A stretch of 64,000 bases of DNA, from the NCBI RefSeq assembly GCF_003149515.1, contig NZ_CP029145.1, positions 2,542,001 to 2,606,000 of the forward strand. Reading direction: 5' to 3'. The position numbers and the translations under genes were made by a program. The notes below the pieces were generated by a model, which was not told the DNA's origin, searched no databases, and worked only from the letters and a program-made list of their open reading frames with translations. Positions 26,917 through 34,958 of the stretch are shown in pieces; the first letter of the stretch is position 1, and every line of letters begins with the position of its first letter. Source of the stretch: Hymenobacter nivis (lineage in GTDB: Bacteria > Bacteroidota > Bacteroidia > Cytophagales > Hymenobacteraceae).

Positions 26917-27789
26917 ATGTTGACTGCTTACCGAAAAGCGCTGCCGCTGCTGCGCATCCCGTTTTCACTGTACCTGATGCCCGTGTTCTGGTTCGGGCTC
27001 AGCGCGTTACGGGGGCCCTGGAGCGGGGCGCGGGCCGCGGGCGTGTTCGTGGTACTGCACCTGCTGGCCTACCCGGCGTCGAACGGCTACAATTCCTATT
27101 ACGACAAGGACGAGGACAGCATCGGCGGCCTGAAAACCCCGCCCAAGGTCACGCCCGAGTTGCTGCACCTGGTGAGGCTGTTCGACCTGCTGGCGGTGGT
27201 AGGGGCGGCGCTGATTTCGGCCACTTTCGCGGTGCTGGTGGTGGTGTACCTGCTGGTTTCCAAGGCCTACAGCTACGACGGCATCCGCCTGAAAAAGTAC
27301 CCGCTGCTGAGCACGGCTGTGGTGGTGGTGTTTCAGGGCGCGTTCACGTTTTTGATGACGCAGGTGGGCGCCGGGGCCCTGCCGGCCCAGCTTTTTGAGA
27401 AAACCAACCTGCTGCTGGCCGTCGTCAGCACGCTGTTTTTATGCGGCTCCTACCCGCTCACCCAAGTGTACCAGCACGCCGAGGACGGCCGCCGCGGCGA
27501 CCGCACCCTGAGCCTGCGGCTGGGCATCCGGGGCACGTTTGGGTTTGCGGCAGTGGGGCTGCTGGCCGGCGCCGGGGCCCTGGCGCTCACCTACTGGCTG
27601 CGGGGCGAGCCGCGCAATATCCTGATATTTTTGGTGGCCACGGGGCCCGTAGTGGCGCTGTTTGGGCGCTGGGCCTGGCTGGCCTGGCACGATGCGGCCC
27701 ACGCCAACTTCGCCTGGACAATGCGCATGAACCAGGTATCATCGCTCTGCCTGAGCGCCGCATTTATCGCCATGCTGCTCTGGCGCTGA
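26917..27789 (+). CDS. UbiA-family prenyltransferase
   Basis: 290 aa from ATG 26917. Eight to nine hydrophobic helices. The first prenyl-diphosphate/Mg motif is NGYNSYYDKDEDSIGG (about 56-71) and the second region is YQHAEDGRRGDRTL (about 188-201), the usual two Asp-rich loops of UbiA enzymes. It attaches an isoprenoid chain to an aromatic or other acceptor in the membrane. Third gene of the cassette with the FAD enzyme and methyltransferase; gaps are 182 and 122 bp, so one transcript is possible but not shown. Confidence 0.88.
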   Translation: MLTAYRKALPLLRIPFSLYLMPVFWFGLSALRGPWSGARAAGVFVVLHLLAYPASNGYNSYYDKDEDSIGGLKTPPKVTPELLHLVRLFDLLAVVGAALISATFAVLVVVYLLVSKAYSYDGIRLKKYPLLSTAVVVVFQGAFTFLMTQVGAGALPAQLFEKTNLLLAVVSTLFLCGSYPLTQVYQHAEDGRRGDRTLSLRLGIRGTFGFAAVGLLAGAGALALTYWLRGEPRNILIFLVATGPVVALFGRWAWLAWHDAAHANFAWTMRMNQVSSLCLSAAFIAMLLWR

Positions 27790-27872
27790 GGCCGGCCGGG
27801 CCCCGGCCGCGGCAACGCGCGGGGGCCCCAGCTGCGTATTAAGCACCTATCTACCAATTCCTTTCCAGCTCC

Positions 27873-28514
27873 ATGCGCCTTTACCCATTCCTCGTGCTGC
27901 CGCTGCTGGCTGCCTGCAACACTGCCCCTACGGCCACCACCGAAACCGCGGCGCCGCCCGCTGCCCAGCCTACCCCCCCTCCCGCCGCGCCCACCGCCGG
28001 GGCCCTGCCCCCGCCCGATACGGCCCGCACCAAAGCTGTTTCGGCCCTCGGCGACACACTGCGCGTGGTGCGGCAGCAGCACAATTTCAGCCGTTCCGAG
28101 GGCCCGGCCGATGCGTTTCGGCTGGTATTTCGGGGCCCCTCGGTGCTCAAGGGCACCGCTGAATTCACGATTACCGACCCCAGCGGCCAGGTTATTTTCC
28201 GCGAAGTGCTAACCGAGCCCGACCTCGAAGCAGCCCTGGTGTACGAAATGAAAACCCCCACCGCCACGCCCGCCGAGCGCGCGGCCTACGTGCTGCGCCG
28301 CATCGACCAGTTTTTCCAGCCCGCGCAGTTCCAAACGCCCGCCGTGGGGCCCCAGGCCACGTTCCCCAGCAATATTGAAAATCTCAACCAGGCTACCTGG
28401 GCCGACCTCAAGCGGCGCCCCGGCACCATCGGCTTCGACTACCTTAAAGGCAAGGAAGACCGCCAGCGCCTCGCCTGGTCGCCCCTAAAAAAGCAGACCA
28501 TCCGCGTGCGCTAA
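27873..28514 (+). CDS. Hypothetical lipoprotein
   Basis: 213 aa. The N-terminus MRLYPFLVLPLLAAC contains a lipobox (LAAC, Cys15), followed by a Thr/Ala/Pro-rich linker to about residue 50. The folded part has beta-strand-like segments (FRLVFRGPSVLKGTAEFTI, GQVIFREVL) and a C-terminal part with IGFDYLKGKEDRQRLAWS. No family recognised. Follows ubiA-like gene by 83 bp. Confidence 0.75.
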   Translation: MRLYPFLVLPLLAACNTAPTATTETAAPPAAQPTPPPAAPTAGALPPPDTARTKAVSALGDTLRVVRQQHNFSRSEGPADAFRLVFRGPSVLKGTAEFTITDPSGQVIFREVLTEPDLEAALVYEMKTPTATPAERAAYVLRRIDQFFQPAQFQTPAVGPQATFPSNIENLNQATWADLKRRPGTIGFDYLKGKEDRQRLAWSPLKKQTIRVR

Positions 28515-28516
28515 GG

Positions 28517-28987
28517 CTATTTAGCAGTGACGAGGGCTACGCCAGCCGCCCCGCGGCTACCGTAGCGCGCCGCCGCCGAAGCCCCATCCAAGAACTCAAG
28601 CCGCCGTATTCTTTTGTGGGCCAGCAGCCGCCGCAATTCTGCCGGGGCCCCGGGCGCCACCAGCCGGCCATTCACCACGCATAGCAGCACGGCGGCGCGC
28701 GGCCGCGGATCAGCGGCTTCCGCCTGCCGGCATTTTTCTTCATACGCCTGCCGCTGCGCTGCCGAAAGCGGCAGGGTGCACACCGCCGGCTCCCAGCCCC
28801 GCACGCTGGCGTCGCAAACCACGCGCTGCTGCAAGGCCGCTACTTGCTGCTTTAGCGGCAGTTGTCGCACGTTGGCCACCCACGCCTGCGCGCTGGGATA
28901 GGTAGCCAATACCGGGCAGGCAGGAGCCGTTTGGGCCACGGCCGACCAGCCGGACAGGAGCAACAGCGCGAGAAAGGGCGTTTTCAT
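28517..28987 (-). CDS. Hypothetical secreted protein with TonB-plug-like C-terminus
   Basis: 156 aa with signal peptide MKTPFLALLLLSGWSAVAQ. Four Cys residues in the mature part (about 24, 58, 68, 85) could form disulfides. The last about 28 residues, with LEFLDGASAAARYGSRGA and AGVALVTAK, closely resemble the end of TonB-receptor plug domains (typically ASAAALYGSRAANG followed by VxLITTK). Only this short plug piece is present, with no barrel. Convergent with the preceding lipoprotein gene, 2 bp apart. Confidence 0.7.
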   Translation of the reverse strand: MKTPFLALLLLSGWSAVAQTAPACPVLATYPSAQAWVANVRQLPLKQQVAALQQRVVCDASVRGWEPAVCTLPLSAAQRQAYEEKCRQAEAADPRPRAAVLLCVVNGRLVAPGAPAELRRLLAHKRIRRLEFLDGASAAARYGSRGAAGVALVTAK

Positions 28988-29058
28988 GTGGCAGATTTAA
29001 CGCCTAAAGAAAGCTGGTTTTTTGGTAGGCGCCAGCCAACTCCCTTGGGGCCCCGACG

Positions 29059-29090
29059 CAAAAAGCCACCGCTTTTGGCGGTGGCTTTCA
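29059..29090 (-). terminator. Intrinsic terminator of rho
   Basis: On the minus strand a 10-11-bp stem around GCCACCGC (29088-29078 with 29072-29062) is followed by TTTTT, 30 bp past the rho stop. Confidence 0.8.
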
Positions 29091-29118
29091 GGTGCAAACG
29101 GAGCTTTTGCAGCCGGCG

Positions 29119-31377
29119 TTAGCCGTTCATCGAGAGCAGGAACTCGTGGTTGTCCTTAGTGCCTTTGATGCGGTCTTTCAGGAATTCCATGGCTTCGGTG
29201 GCGCTCATGTCGGTCATGAAGCGGCGCAGCACCCACACGCGCCCCAGCTCTTCCTTGCTCATCAGCAGGTCTTCGCGGCGGGTGCCGGAAGCCGGGATGT
29301 CGATGGCCGGGAATACGCGCTTGTTGGCCAGCTTGCGGTCCAACTGCAGTTCCATGTTGCCGGTGCCCTTGAATTCTTCGAAGATCACCTCGTCCATTTT
29401 CGAGCCTGTTTCGATCAGCGCCGTGGCGATGATGGTGAGCGAGCCGCCGCCTTCCACGTTGCGGGCCGCGCCGAAGAAGCGCTTGGGCTTTTGCAGGGCC
29501 CCGGCATCAATGCCGCCCGAGAGGATGCGCGAGCTGCTGGGCTGCACGGTGTTGTAGGCGCGCGCCAGGCGGGTGATGGAGTCGAGCAGAATCACCACGT
29601 CGTGGCCGCACTCCACGAGGCGCCGGGCCTTGTCGAGGGCCATTTCGGCAATTTTCACGTGGCGGTCGGCCGTTTCGTCGAAAGTCGAGCTGAGCACTTC
29701 GGCCTTCACGGTACGGGCCATGTCGGTCACTTCCTCCGGCCGCTCATCGATGAGCAAAATCATCAAATACACCTCCGGGTGGTTCTCCGAAATGGCGTTG
29801 GCAATTTCCTGAAGCAGCACCGTTTTACCGGTTTTGGGCTGGGCCACGATGAGGCCCCGCTGGCCCTTGCCAATCGGCGCAAACATATCGAGCACGCGGG
29901 TGCTGATTTGGCTCGGCTTGGTGCTCAGCTGCATCCGCTCATCGGCAAACAGCGGCGTGAGGTGGCTGAACGGCACCCGGTCGCGGACTTCCTCCACGGT
30001 GCGCCCGTTCATGCTGTCGATGCCCACCAAAGCAAAGTATTTCTCGCCTTCGCGCGGCGGCCGAATGGTAGCTACCACCGTGTCGCCGGGCTTTAGGGCA
30101 AACTGCTTCACCTGCTGCGGCGACACGTAAATGTCGTCCGGCGAGGTCAGGTAGTTGTAGAACGGCGAGCGCAGGAAGCCGTAGCCGCCGTCGGGCATCA
30201 GCTCAAACGTACCGTTGCCGGGCACCACCAGGTCGATTTCCTGGCGGGCAGGCCGCTGGTTTTGGTTTTGGCCCTGGTTTTGGCCCTGGTTTTGATTCGG
30301 GTTCTGGCCTTGGTTCGACTGGCCCTGGGGTTGGTCGGGGTTTTGGCCGTTGGCGCGCTGCTCGTCGCGGCGCTGCTGGCGTTGCTGGTCGCGCTGGGCC
30401 TGGCGCTCCTCGCGGGTCATGCGGGGCTGGTCCTGGCCGCTGCGGGGCTGATCTTGGCGGGCTTGGTCGTTGCGCGGTTGGTCCTGGCCCTGGCCGGTGC
30501 GGGGCTGGTCGCTGCGGGGCTGGTCGTTGCGGTACTCGCGGGGCTGGTCCTGGCTGCTGCGGGGCTGGTCTTGCCGGAAAGCGCGGGGCTGGTCGCGGTC
30601 GTTGCGGCGGTTGGCGTAGTCATCGGCGCCGTAGTCGCGCCGGGGGTTGTCGCGGGCAGGGCCCCCGGTGGGGCGGCCGGCATCGGCAGCCGAAGTTTCG
30701 GCGCTGGGCGCGGGCAGGGCCCCGTCGCCCTCGCTGCTTTCCACGGCTTCGCGGGCGGCGCGGGCCTGGTCGCGGACGGCCTGCACGGCTTGCTCAGCGG
30801 CGCGGTTCTCGCTGATGGGCCGGCCGTTGCGGCCCACCCGCTCGCGGCGGTGGCGCTCGGTAGGGGCCCCATCGGCCGCCGGGGCAGCTTCGGAACTTTC
30901 AGCAGCATTTTCGGCCGCAGGCTGCGCCGAAACGGGCGCAGTTTCAGCAGCTGGCGCCTCCTGGGTAGTTTCAGCAGCCGGTGCCTCCTGGGTAGCCGCG
31001 GCGGTGGGGGCAGCAGCAACCGTTTCGACTGGGATGGGGGCTATCTGCACGGCAGAGGGGCCCTCCGCGGCGGGCGGGGCCACATCGGAGAAGGGTTGCT
31101 CGGGCATTGTGGGCGCGACGCGGCGGCTGGTGCGAGCCACAGCAGGGGCCCCAGCGGCAGCAGCAGCGGCACGGGGGGCACGGGCCGGTTTGGCGGCGGG
31201 CGCAGCTTCAGCGGCCTCAGTGGCGGCTTCGGGGCCCGGTTGGGCGGCTTGCTGGTCCAGAATCTTGTAAATCAAATCCTGCTTGCTAAGCCGCTTGAAA
31301 TTACCAACGTTGAGCTGCTCGGCAAGTTCTTTGAGGTCGGGCAGCAAACGGTCCTTCAACTCGTTGAGGGTGTGCAT
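29119..31377 (-). CDS. rho: Transcription termination factor Rho with long disordered insert
   Basis: 752 aa from ATG 31377 ([18 protein letters not shown]). Residues 1-43 are the Rho N-terminal helical domain. Residues 44-373 are low complexity: first Ala/Pro/Glu-rich, then Arg/Asp/Gln/Asn/Pro-rich with repeated DQPR and finally NQGQ units. Residues 374-752 are the core: an RNA-binding cold-shock fold ([13 protein letters not shown]), P-loop PKTGKTVLL, Walker [18 protein letters not shown]-loop segment [19 protein letters not shown] and the secondary-channel region [12 protein letters not shown]-like end. The enzyme is a hexameric RNA translocase that ends transcription. Disordered inserts are known in Bacteroidota Rho and promote condensate formation in Bacteroides. 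Confidence 0.95.
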   Translation of the reverse strand: MHTLNELKDRLLPDLKELAEQLNVGNFKRLSKQDLIYKILDQQAAQPGPEAATEAAEAAPAAKPARAPRAAAAAAGAPAVARTSRRVAPTMPEQPFSDVAPPAAEGPSAVQIAPIPVETVAAAPTAAATQEAPAAETTQEAPAAETAPVSAQPAAENAAESSEAAPAADGAPTERHRRERVGRNGRPISENRAAEQAVQAVRDQARAAREAVESSEGDGALPAPSAETSAADAGRPTGGPARDNPRRDYGADDYANRRNDRDQPRAFRQDQPRSSQDQPREYRNDQPRSDQPRTGQGQDQPRNDQARQDQPRSGQDQPRMTREERQAQRDQQRQQRRDEQRANGQNPDQPQGQSNQGQNPNQNQGQNQGQNQNQRPARQEIDLVVPGNGTFELMPDGGYGFLRSPFYNYLTSPDDIYVSPQQVKQFALKPGDTVVATIRPPREGEKYFALVGIDSMNGRTVEEVRDRVPFSHLTPLFADERMQLSTKPSQISTRVLDMFAPIGKGQRGLIVAQPKTGKTVLLQEIANAISENHPEVYLMILLIDERPEEVTDMARTVKAEVLSSTFDETADRHVKIAEMALDKARRLVECGHDVVILLDSITRLARAYNTVQPSSSRILSGGIDAGALQKPKRFFGAARNVEGGGSLTIIATALIETGSKMDEVIFEEFKGTGNMELQLDRKLANKRVFPAIDIPASGTRREDLLMSKEELGRVWVLRRFMTDMSATEAMEFLKDRIKGTKDNHEFLLSMNG

Positions 31378-31712
31378 AGAAAAATTAGAGGGAGGGAATA
31401 TCGGGGAGGGGCCGGCGGGCGGGCCTTGGAGCCGCCAAAGGCGCGCGGGCGGCAACGGGGCGTGTACGCCGCCGGCCGAAGAACCGCGTCAGCGCGGCAC
31501 AACAACACTAATCGGATGGAGCAATACGAATGGGGGCAACCCGGCGCTACTTATGAAAAGGCAGGGATGGGTGCGGGCCGGCGGCACCCCCTGGGCCCGC
31601 GGCCCGGCCACGGGGGCCGGTTGCTACCGCAATGTTAGGACATTACGGGCAAACTGCCAAATCGGATGCCCGGCGGTCTACCTTTGCCGCCGATTCTAAC
31701 AACCCGCGCCCC
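31378..31712. other. Divergent spacer between rho and serS
   Basis: No gene is credible here. TACCTTTG at 31679-31686 is a good -7 element for serS (leader about 20 nt), without a -33 TTG at standard distance. I cannot assign a rho promoter; the rho leader may be long, which would fit autoregulation known for rho genes. Confidence 0.5.
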
Positions 31713-32987
31713 ATGCTGCAAGTTTCCGTCCTCAAAGAACAAACCGACCGGGTACTGGCCGGCCTCGCCAAGAAACACTACCCCACGGGCCCCGCCGATG
31801 TGGCCGCCATCCTCGACCTCGACCAGCGTCGCCGGGCCCTGCAAACCACCCACGACGCCGCCCAGGCCGAAGCCAACGACCTCGCCCGCCAGATTGGGGC
31901 CCTGATGAAGAGCGGCGACAAGGCCGGCGCCGAAACCCTGAAAATCCGCACCACGGAGCTCAAGCAGCACACCAAAACCGCCACCGACGAACTGACGCAG
32001 GTGGAAATTGCCATCCAGCAGCTGCTCTACAAGCTGCCCAACCTGCCCCATGCCAGCGTGCCCGAAGGCCGCGCCGCCGCCGACAATGAGCTGGTGCGCG
32101 CGCACGGCACTAAGCCTGACTTGTACGCCGGGGCCCAGCCGCACTGGGAGCTGATTAAAAAGTACGACATCATTGATTTTGAGCTGGGCATCAAAATTAC
32201 CGGGGCGGGCTTTCCGGTGTACAAGGGCCAGGGGGCCCGGCTGCAACGGGCACTGGTTAATTTTTTCCTCGACGAGGCCCGCGCCGCCGGCTACACCGAG
32301 GTGCAGCCCCCCATTGTGGTGAACGAGGCCAGCGCCACCGCCACCGGCCAGCTGCCCGACAAGGAGGGCCAGATGTACCACGATGCCAAGGACGACCTCT
32401 ACCTCATCCCGACGGCCGAGGTGCCGGTGACGAACCTCTACCGCGACGAGATTATTCCGGTCGAGAAGCTGCCCATCCGCAACGCGGCCTACACGCCCTG
32501 CTTCCGCCGCGAGGCCGGTTCGTGGGGTGCCGACGTGCGGGGCCTCAACCGCCTGCACCAGTTCGACAAGGTGGAAATTGTGCAAATCACGCAGCCCGAA
32601 AATAGCTACGCCGCCCTCGACGGCATGGTGGCCCACATCGAAAGCCTGCTCCAAAAGCTGGGCCTCCCCTACCGCGTGCTGCGCCTGTGCGGCGGCGACA
32701 TGGGCTTCACCAGCGCCCTGACCTACGATTTGGAGGTGTGGAGCGCCGCCCAGGGCCGCTGGCTCGAAGTGTCGTCGGCGTCCAACTTCGAAACCTACCA
32801 GGCCAACCGCCTTAAGTGCCGCTACCGCGCCGATGGCGGCAAAACCCAACTTCTGCACACGCTCAACGGCTCGGCCCTGGCCCTGCCCCGCATCGTGGCC
32901 GCGTTACTGGAAAACAACCAAACCGCCGACGGCATTGAGCTGCCCGAGGTGCTGCACAGCTACTGCGGCTTTAGCAAGATTGGTTAA
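31713..32987 (+). CDS. serS: Seryl-tRNA synthetase
   Basis: 424 aa from ATG 31713. The N-terminal coiled-coil arm (about 28-105) binds the long variable arm of tRNA-Ser. The class II catalytic core follows: TATGQLPDKEGQMYH, IPTAEVPVTNLYRDE, motif 2 PCFRREAGSWGADVRGL, HQFDKVEIVQI, and motif 3 NGSALALPRIVAALLEN near the end. It charges tRNA-Ser (and tRNA-Sec where present) in the cytoplasm. Length is normal. Confidence 0.97.
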   Translation: MLQVSVLKEQTDRVLAGLAKKHYPTGPADVAAILDLDQRRRALQTTHDAAQAEANDLARQIGALMKSGDKAGAETLKIRTTELKQHTKTATDELTQVEIAIQQLLYKLPNLPHASVPEGRAAADNELVRAHGTKPDLYAGAQPHWELIKKYDIIDFELGIKITGAGFPVYKGQGARLQRALVNFFLDEARAAGYTEVQPPIVVNEASATATGQLPDKEGQMYHDAKDDLYLIPTAEVPVTNLYRDEIIPVEKLPIRNAAYTPCFRREAGSWGADVRGLNRLHQFDKVEIVQITQPENSYAALDGMVAHIESLLQKLGLPYRVLRLCGGDMGFTSALTYDLEVWSAAQGRWLEVSSASNFETYQANRLKCRYRADGGKTQLLHTLNGSALALPRIVAALLENNQTADGIELPEVLHSYCGFSKIG

Positions 32988-32995
32988 CCGTCTAG

Positions 32996-33066
32996 CCTTG
33001 GCGGGACTTAATTTCCAACTTGGCGAAACTTCGCGCCAAAGCCGTTAGCAAAAATTTTCGCCAAGG
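32996..33066. repeat. Hairpin-rich spacer after serS
   Basis: CCTTGGCG (32996-33003) pairs with CGCCAAGG (33059-33066); inside it lies a second hairpin (TTGGCGAA...TTCGCGCCAA, about 33020-33039). Together they could fold as a compound terminator for serS, though there is no T-run. Confidence 0.4.
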
Positions 33067-33077
33067 TTTAATGCCGC

Positions 33078-33085
33078 TATCTTTG
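33078..33085 (+). promoter_or_regulatory. -7 element before the 44-aa gene
   Basis: TATCTTTG fits the Bacteroidota -7 box. It would give a leader of about 110 nt before ATG 33204. Confidence 0.4.
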
Positions 33086-33203
33086 GCCCAACGCACGGTA
33101 TCCACCTCGCCAACCCGGTTGCCTACAAACGGCGAACCCCCGGCCGTTGGACCGACCGAGGGTTCAAGAAGTAGGTGTTGAAGCACCTAATCTTCTCATC
33201 CAG

Positions 33204-33338
33204 ATGGAAAAGGAACGTGCGAAATCGGAGGTTAAGTTCAGGCTTGACGTCCGAATACCCGAAGGGCTAGTAAAATGGCTGCTTTGGTTTCTGGTGGGCG
33301 GCGGTGCCTTAACGGCCGCCGAACACTGGATTAAGTAG
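33204..33338 (+). CDS. Hypothetical 44-aa single-span membrane protein
   Basis: From ATG 33204. Charged N-terminus MEKERAKSEVKFRLDVRIPE, then one hydrophobic helix (LVKWLLWFLVGGGALTAA) and a short HWIK tail. It is flanked by a -7 box and a clear intrinsic terminator, which supports a real transcription unit. No family recognised. Confidence 0.55.
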   Translation: MEKERAKSEVKFRLDVRIPEGLVKWLLWFLVGGGALTAAEHWIK

Positions 33339-33341
33339 GGT

Positions 33342-33377
33342 AAGGGGCTGGGCCGCGAGGTTCGGCCCCTTATTTTT
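33342..33377 (+). terminator. Intrinsic terminator after the 44-aa gene
   Basis: AAGGGGC (33342-33348) pairs with GCCCCTT (about 33365-33371), followed by ATTTTTT. Confidence 0.75.
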
Positions 33378-33455
33378 TGTGTGGCAAATATACGGGTGCC
33401 GCGCAAAAAGTTTGCTTGGTTCTTTTTATGGCTCTGGCGGGCTCTCACTGGGGCC

Positions 33456-33723
33456 CTAATACTCCAGCGTTTGCTCGTCCACGTAGCACCAGAGCCACCG
33501 CTCGCCGGGCTGGGCAGAGGCAATGACGGGGTGCTGCGTGGCGTAGAAGTGCTTGGTGGCGTTGCTTGTTCTTCGAGTCGTCGCAGCAGCCGACGTGGCC
33601 GCACTCCTGGCAGGTGCGCAGGTGCACCCAGGCGTCGCCCAGGGCCACGCACTCGGGGCACACGTGCTTGGTATCCGGGATGATGTGGATGATGTGGGCG
33701 AGGTGCTGGCAGATGGCGGACAT
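33456..33723 (-). pseudogene. UBP-type zinc-finger protein with one-base frameshift
   Basis: From ATG 33723 the frame encodes MSAICQHLAHIIHII, CPECVALGDAWVHLR and CQECGHVGCCDDSKNK, the zinc ligand pattern of UBP (ubiquitin-hydrolase-like) fingers. It then goes out of frame; the neighbouring minus frame continues ATKHFYATQHPVIAS and ERWLWCYVDEQTLEY to the stop at 33456, the conserved second half. Dropping one A near 33561-33566 joins them into an 88-aa protein, the normal bacterial size. So it is either a recent pseudogene or a sequencing error. Confidence 0.8.
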
Positions 33724-33733
33724 GACGGCTTTT

Positions 33734-33811
33734 TAGTTGTCAGGTGCTCATTATCAGTTGTTAGGTGCGCAGGTGGTTTACTGAGAACTGCCAACGAGCA
33801 GCTGACAACTA
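33734..33811. repeat. Inverted repeat of the GTTGTCAGTTG family
   Basis: Left arm 33734-33757 (begins TAGTTGTCAG) pairs with 33788-33811 (ends CTGACAACTA) at 20 of 24 positions. Confidence 0.75.
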
Positions 33812-33822
33812 ACCCCGGGGCC

Positions 33823-34884
33823 CTAGCGGCCGTCGCGGGGCGGCGGCAGGTTCAAATCCAAATCCTGGTCGTTCATGCACTTGAAATGGCCCTGCGGGCA
33901 CTTTGCAAACCCGATTTTGGAGCAGGGGCGGCAACTCAGGTTCAGCACCTCCAGGGCCCTAAATTCGGTTTTGTAGGGGTACATGCCGAAGGCCGGCACC
34001 GTATTGCCCCACACGCTGAAAATCTCCTTCTTGAAGGCCGCCGCGATGTGCATCAGGCCCGTGTCGTGGCTCACCACCAGTTGCGCCTGCCGCAGCAGCG
34101 AGGCCGACTGGTGCAGCGAATATCGCCCGCAACCGTTGTGAATGAGCGGGTTGGAAAAGGAATGCAGGGATGATTTTTCGGGGAAATAATATGGGCTCTC
34201 GGGGATGCGGGCCGTGGGCTCGGCGCGGCCCGCACCCGCGTCAAACGCCAGCTCAATGACGTGACCGGTAGTCTCGTCCTCAGCCCCCCCGAGCAGCACG
34301 ATGGGGCGGTTAATCTTGGCGCACAGCGCAATAAGCTTCTCGACGGGCAGGCGCTTGGTGGCGTGCTGGGCCCCGATGGCCACCGCCACGTAGCCGCGCT
34401 GGAAGCCCGCGGGCAGGTCGCGCAGGTCGACTTCCTGGCCTTCGGGAATGAAGTAATCGAGGCCCTGGCCGTCGTTGCGTACACCCAGCGGCGCGGCGGC
34501 AGCCAGGTAGCGGTCCACGATGTGGATATCAGGCAGGGTGTTGACTTTAAAATTGACCAGCAGCCACTTCTGGCGGTTCAGCTTGTCGAAGCTGGCCGAT
34601 TTCACGTTGAGCTGCAACTTAATTAGCCGGGTGCGCAGGTTGTTGTGCAGATCGACGATGAAGTCGAACTTCTCCGCCCGCAACTCGCGCACCAAATCGC
34701 GCAGCGAGCCGCTGAGCACGTGCACTTTGGCAATGTACGGGTTGGGCTCCAGTAGGCCGCGGTAGGCAGGCTTGGTGGCAAAGTGCACCTCCGCGCCCGG
34801 CACCTGCTGCGCCAGGGCCCGCACCACGGGCGTGGTCAGCACAATGTCACCGATGGAGGAAAAGCGGAGAACGAGGATTTTCAT
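33823..34884 (-). CDS. Glycosyltransferase family 9 (heptosyltransferase-like)
   Basis: 353 aa. GT-B fold: N-terminal MKILVLRFSSIGDIVLTTPVVRAL, middle FDFIVDLHNNLRTR, C-terminal nucleotide-sugar site with IVLLGGAEDE, LVVSHDTGLMHIAAAF and SVWGNTVPAFGMYPY. A C-terminal Cys group (LSCRPCSKIGFAKCPQGHFKC) is common in this branch and is shared with the second GT9 at 49604-50656. The enzyme probably adds a sugar to lipopolysaccharide core at the inner membrane; donor is not known. Confidence 0.9.
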   Translation of the reverse strand: MKILVLRFSSIGDIVLTTPVVRALAQQVPGAEVHFATKPAYRGLLEPNPYIAKVHVLSGSLRDLVRELRAEKFDFIVDLHNNLRTRLIKLQLNVKSASFDKLNRQKWLLVNFKVNTLPDIHIVDRYLAAAAPLGVRNDGQGLDYFIPEGQEVDLRDLPAGFQRGYVAVAIGAQHATKRLPVEKLIALCAKINRPIVLLGGAEDETTGHVIELAFDAGAGRAEPTARIPESPYYFPEKSSLHSFSNPLIHNGCGRYSLHQSASLLRQAQLVVSHDTGLMHIAAAFKKEIFSVWGNTVPAFGMYPYKTEFRALEVLNLSCRPCSKIGFAKCPQGHFKCMNDQDLDLNLPPPRDGR

Positions 34885-34958
34885 TTATAGGACAGGGGCC
34901 CCGATAGAACAAGACATCGGCATTACAAGGCCGTCATGCTCAAACGAACAACGGCCCC

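Noticed and set aside
30262-30620. Regular short repeats that could suggest a CRISPR array
   Set aside because: They are in-frame codon repeats of the Rho disordered region, without unique spacers of constant length.
30262-31638. 458-codon plus-strand frame opposite rho
   Set aside because: Leu/Ala/Gly/Val-rich hydrophobic noise produced by the repeated DQPR and NQGQ codons of the rho insert read in reverse.
33848-33862. GGTTCAAATCC resembling a tRNA T-arm
   Set aside because: It lies inside the GT9 coding sequence, and no acceptor or anticodon stem pairs with it.
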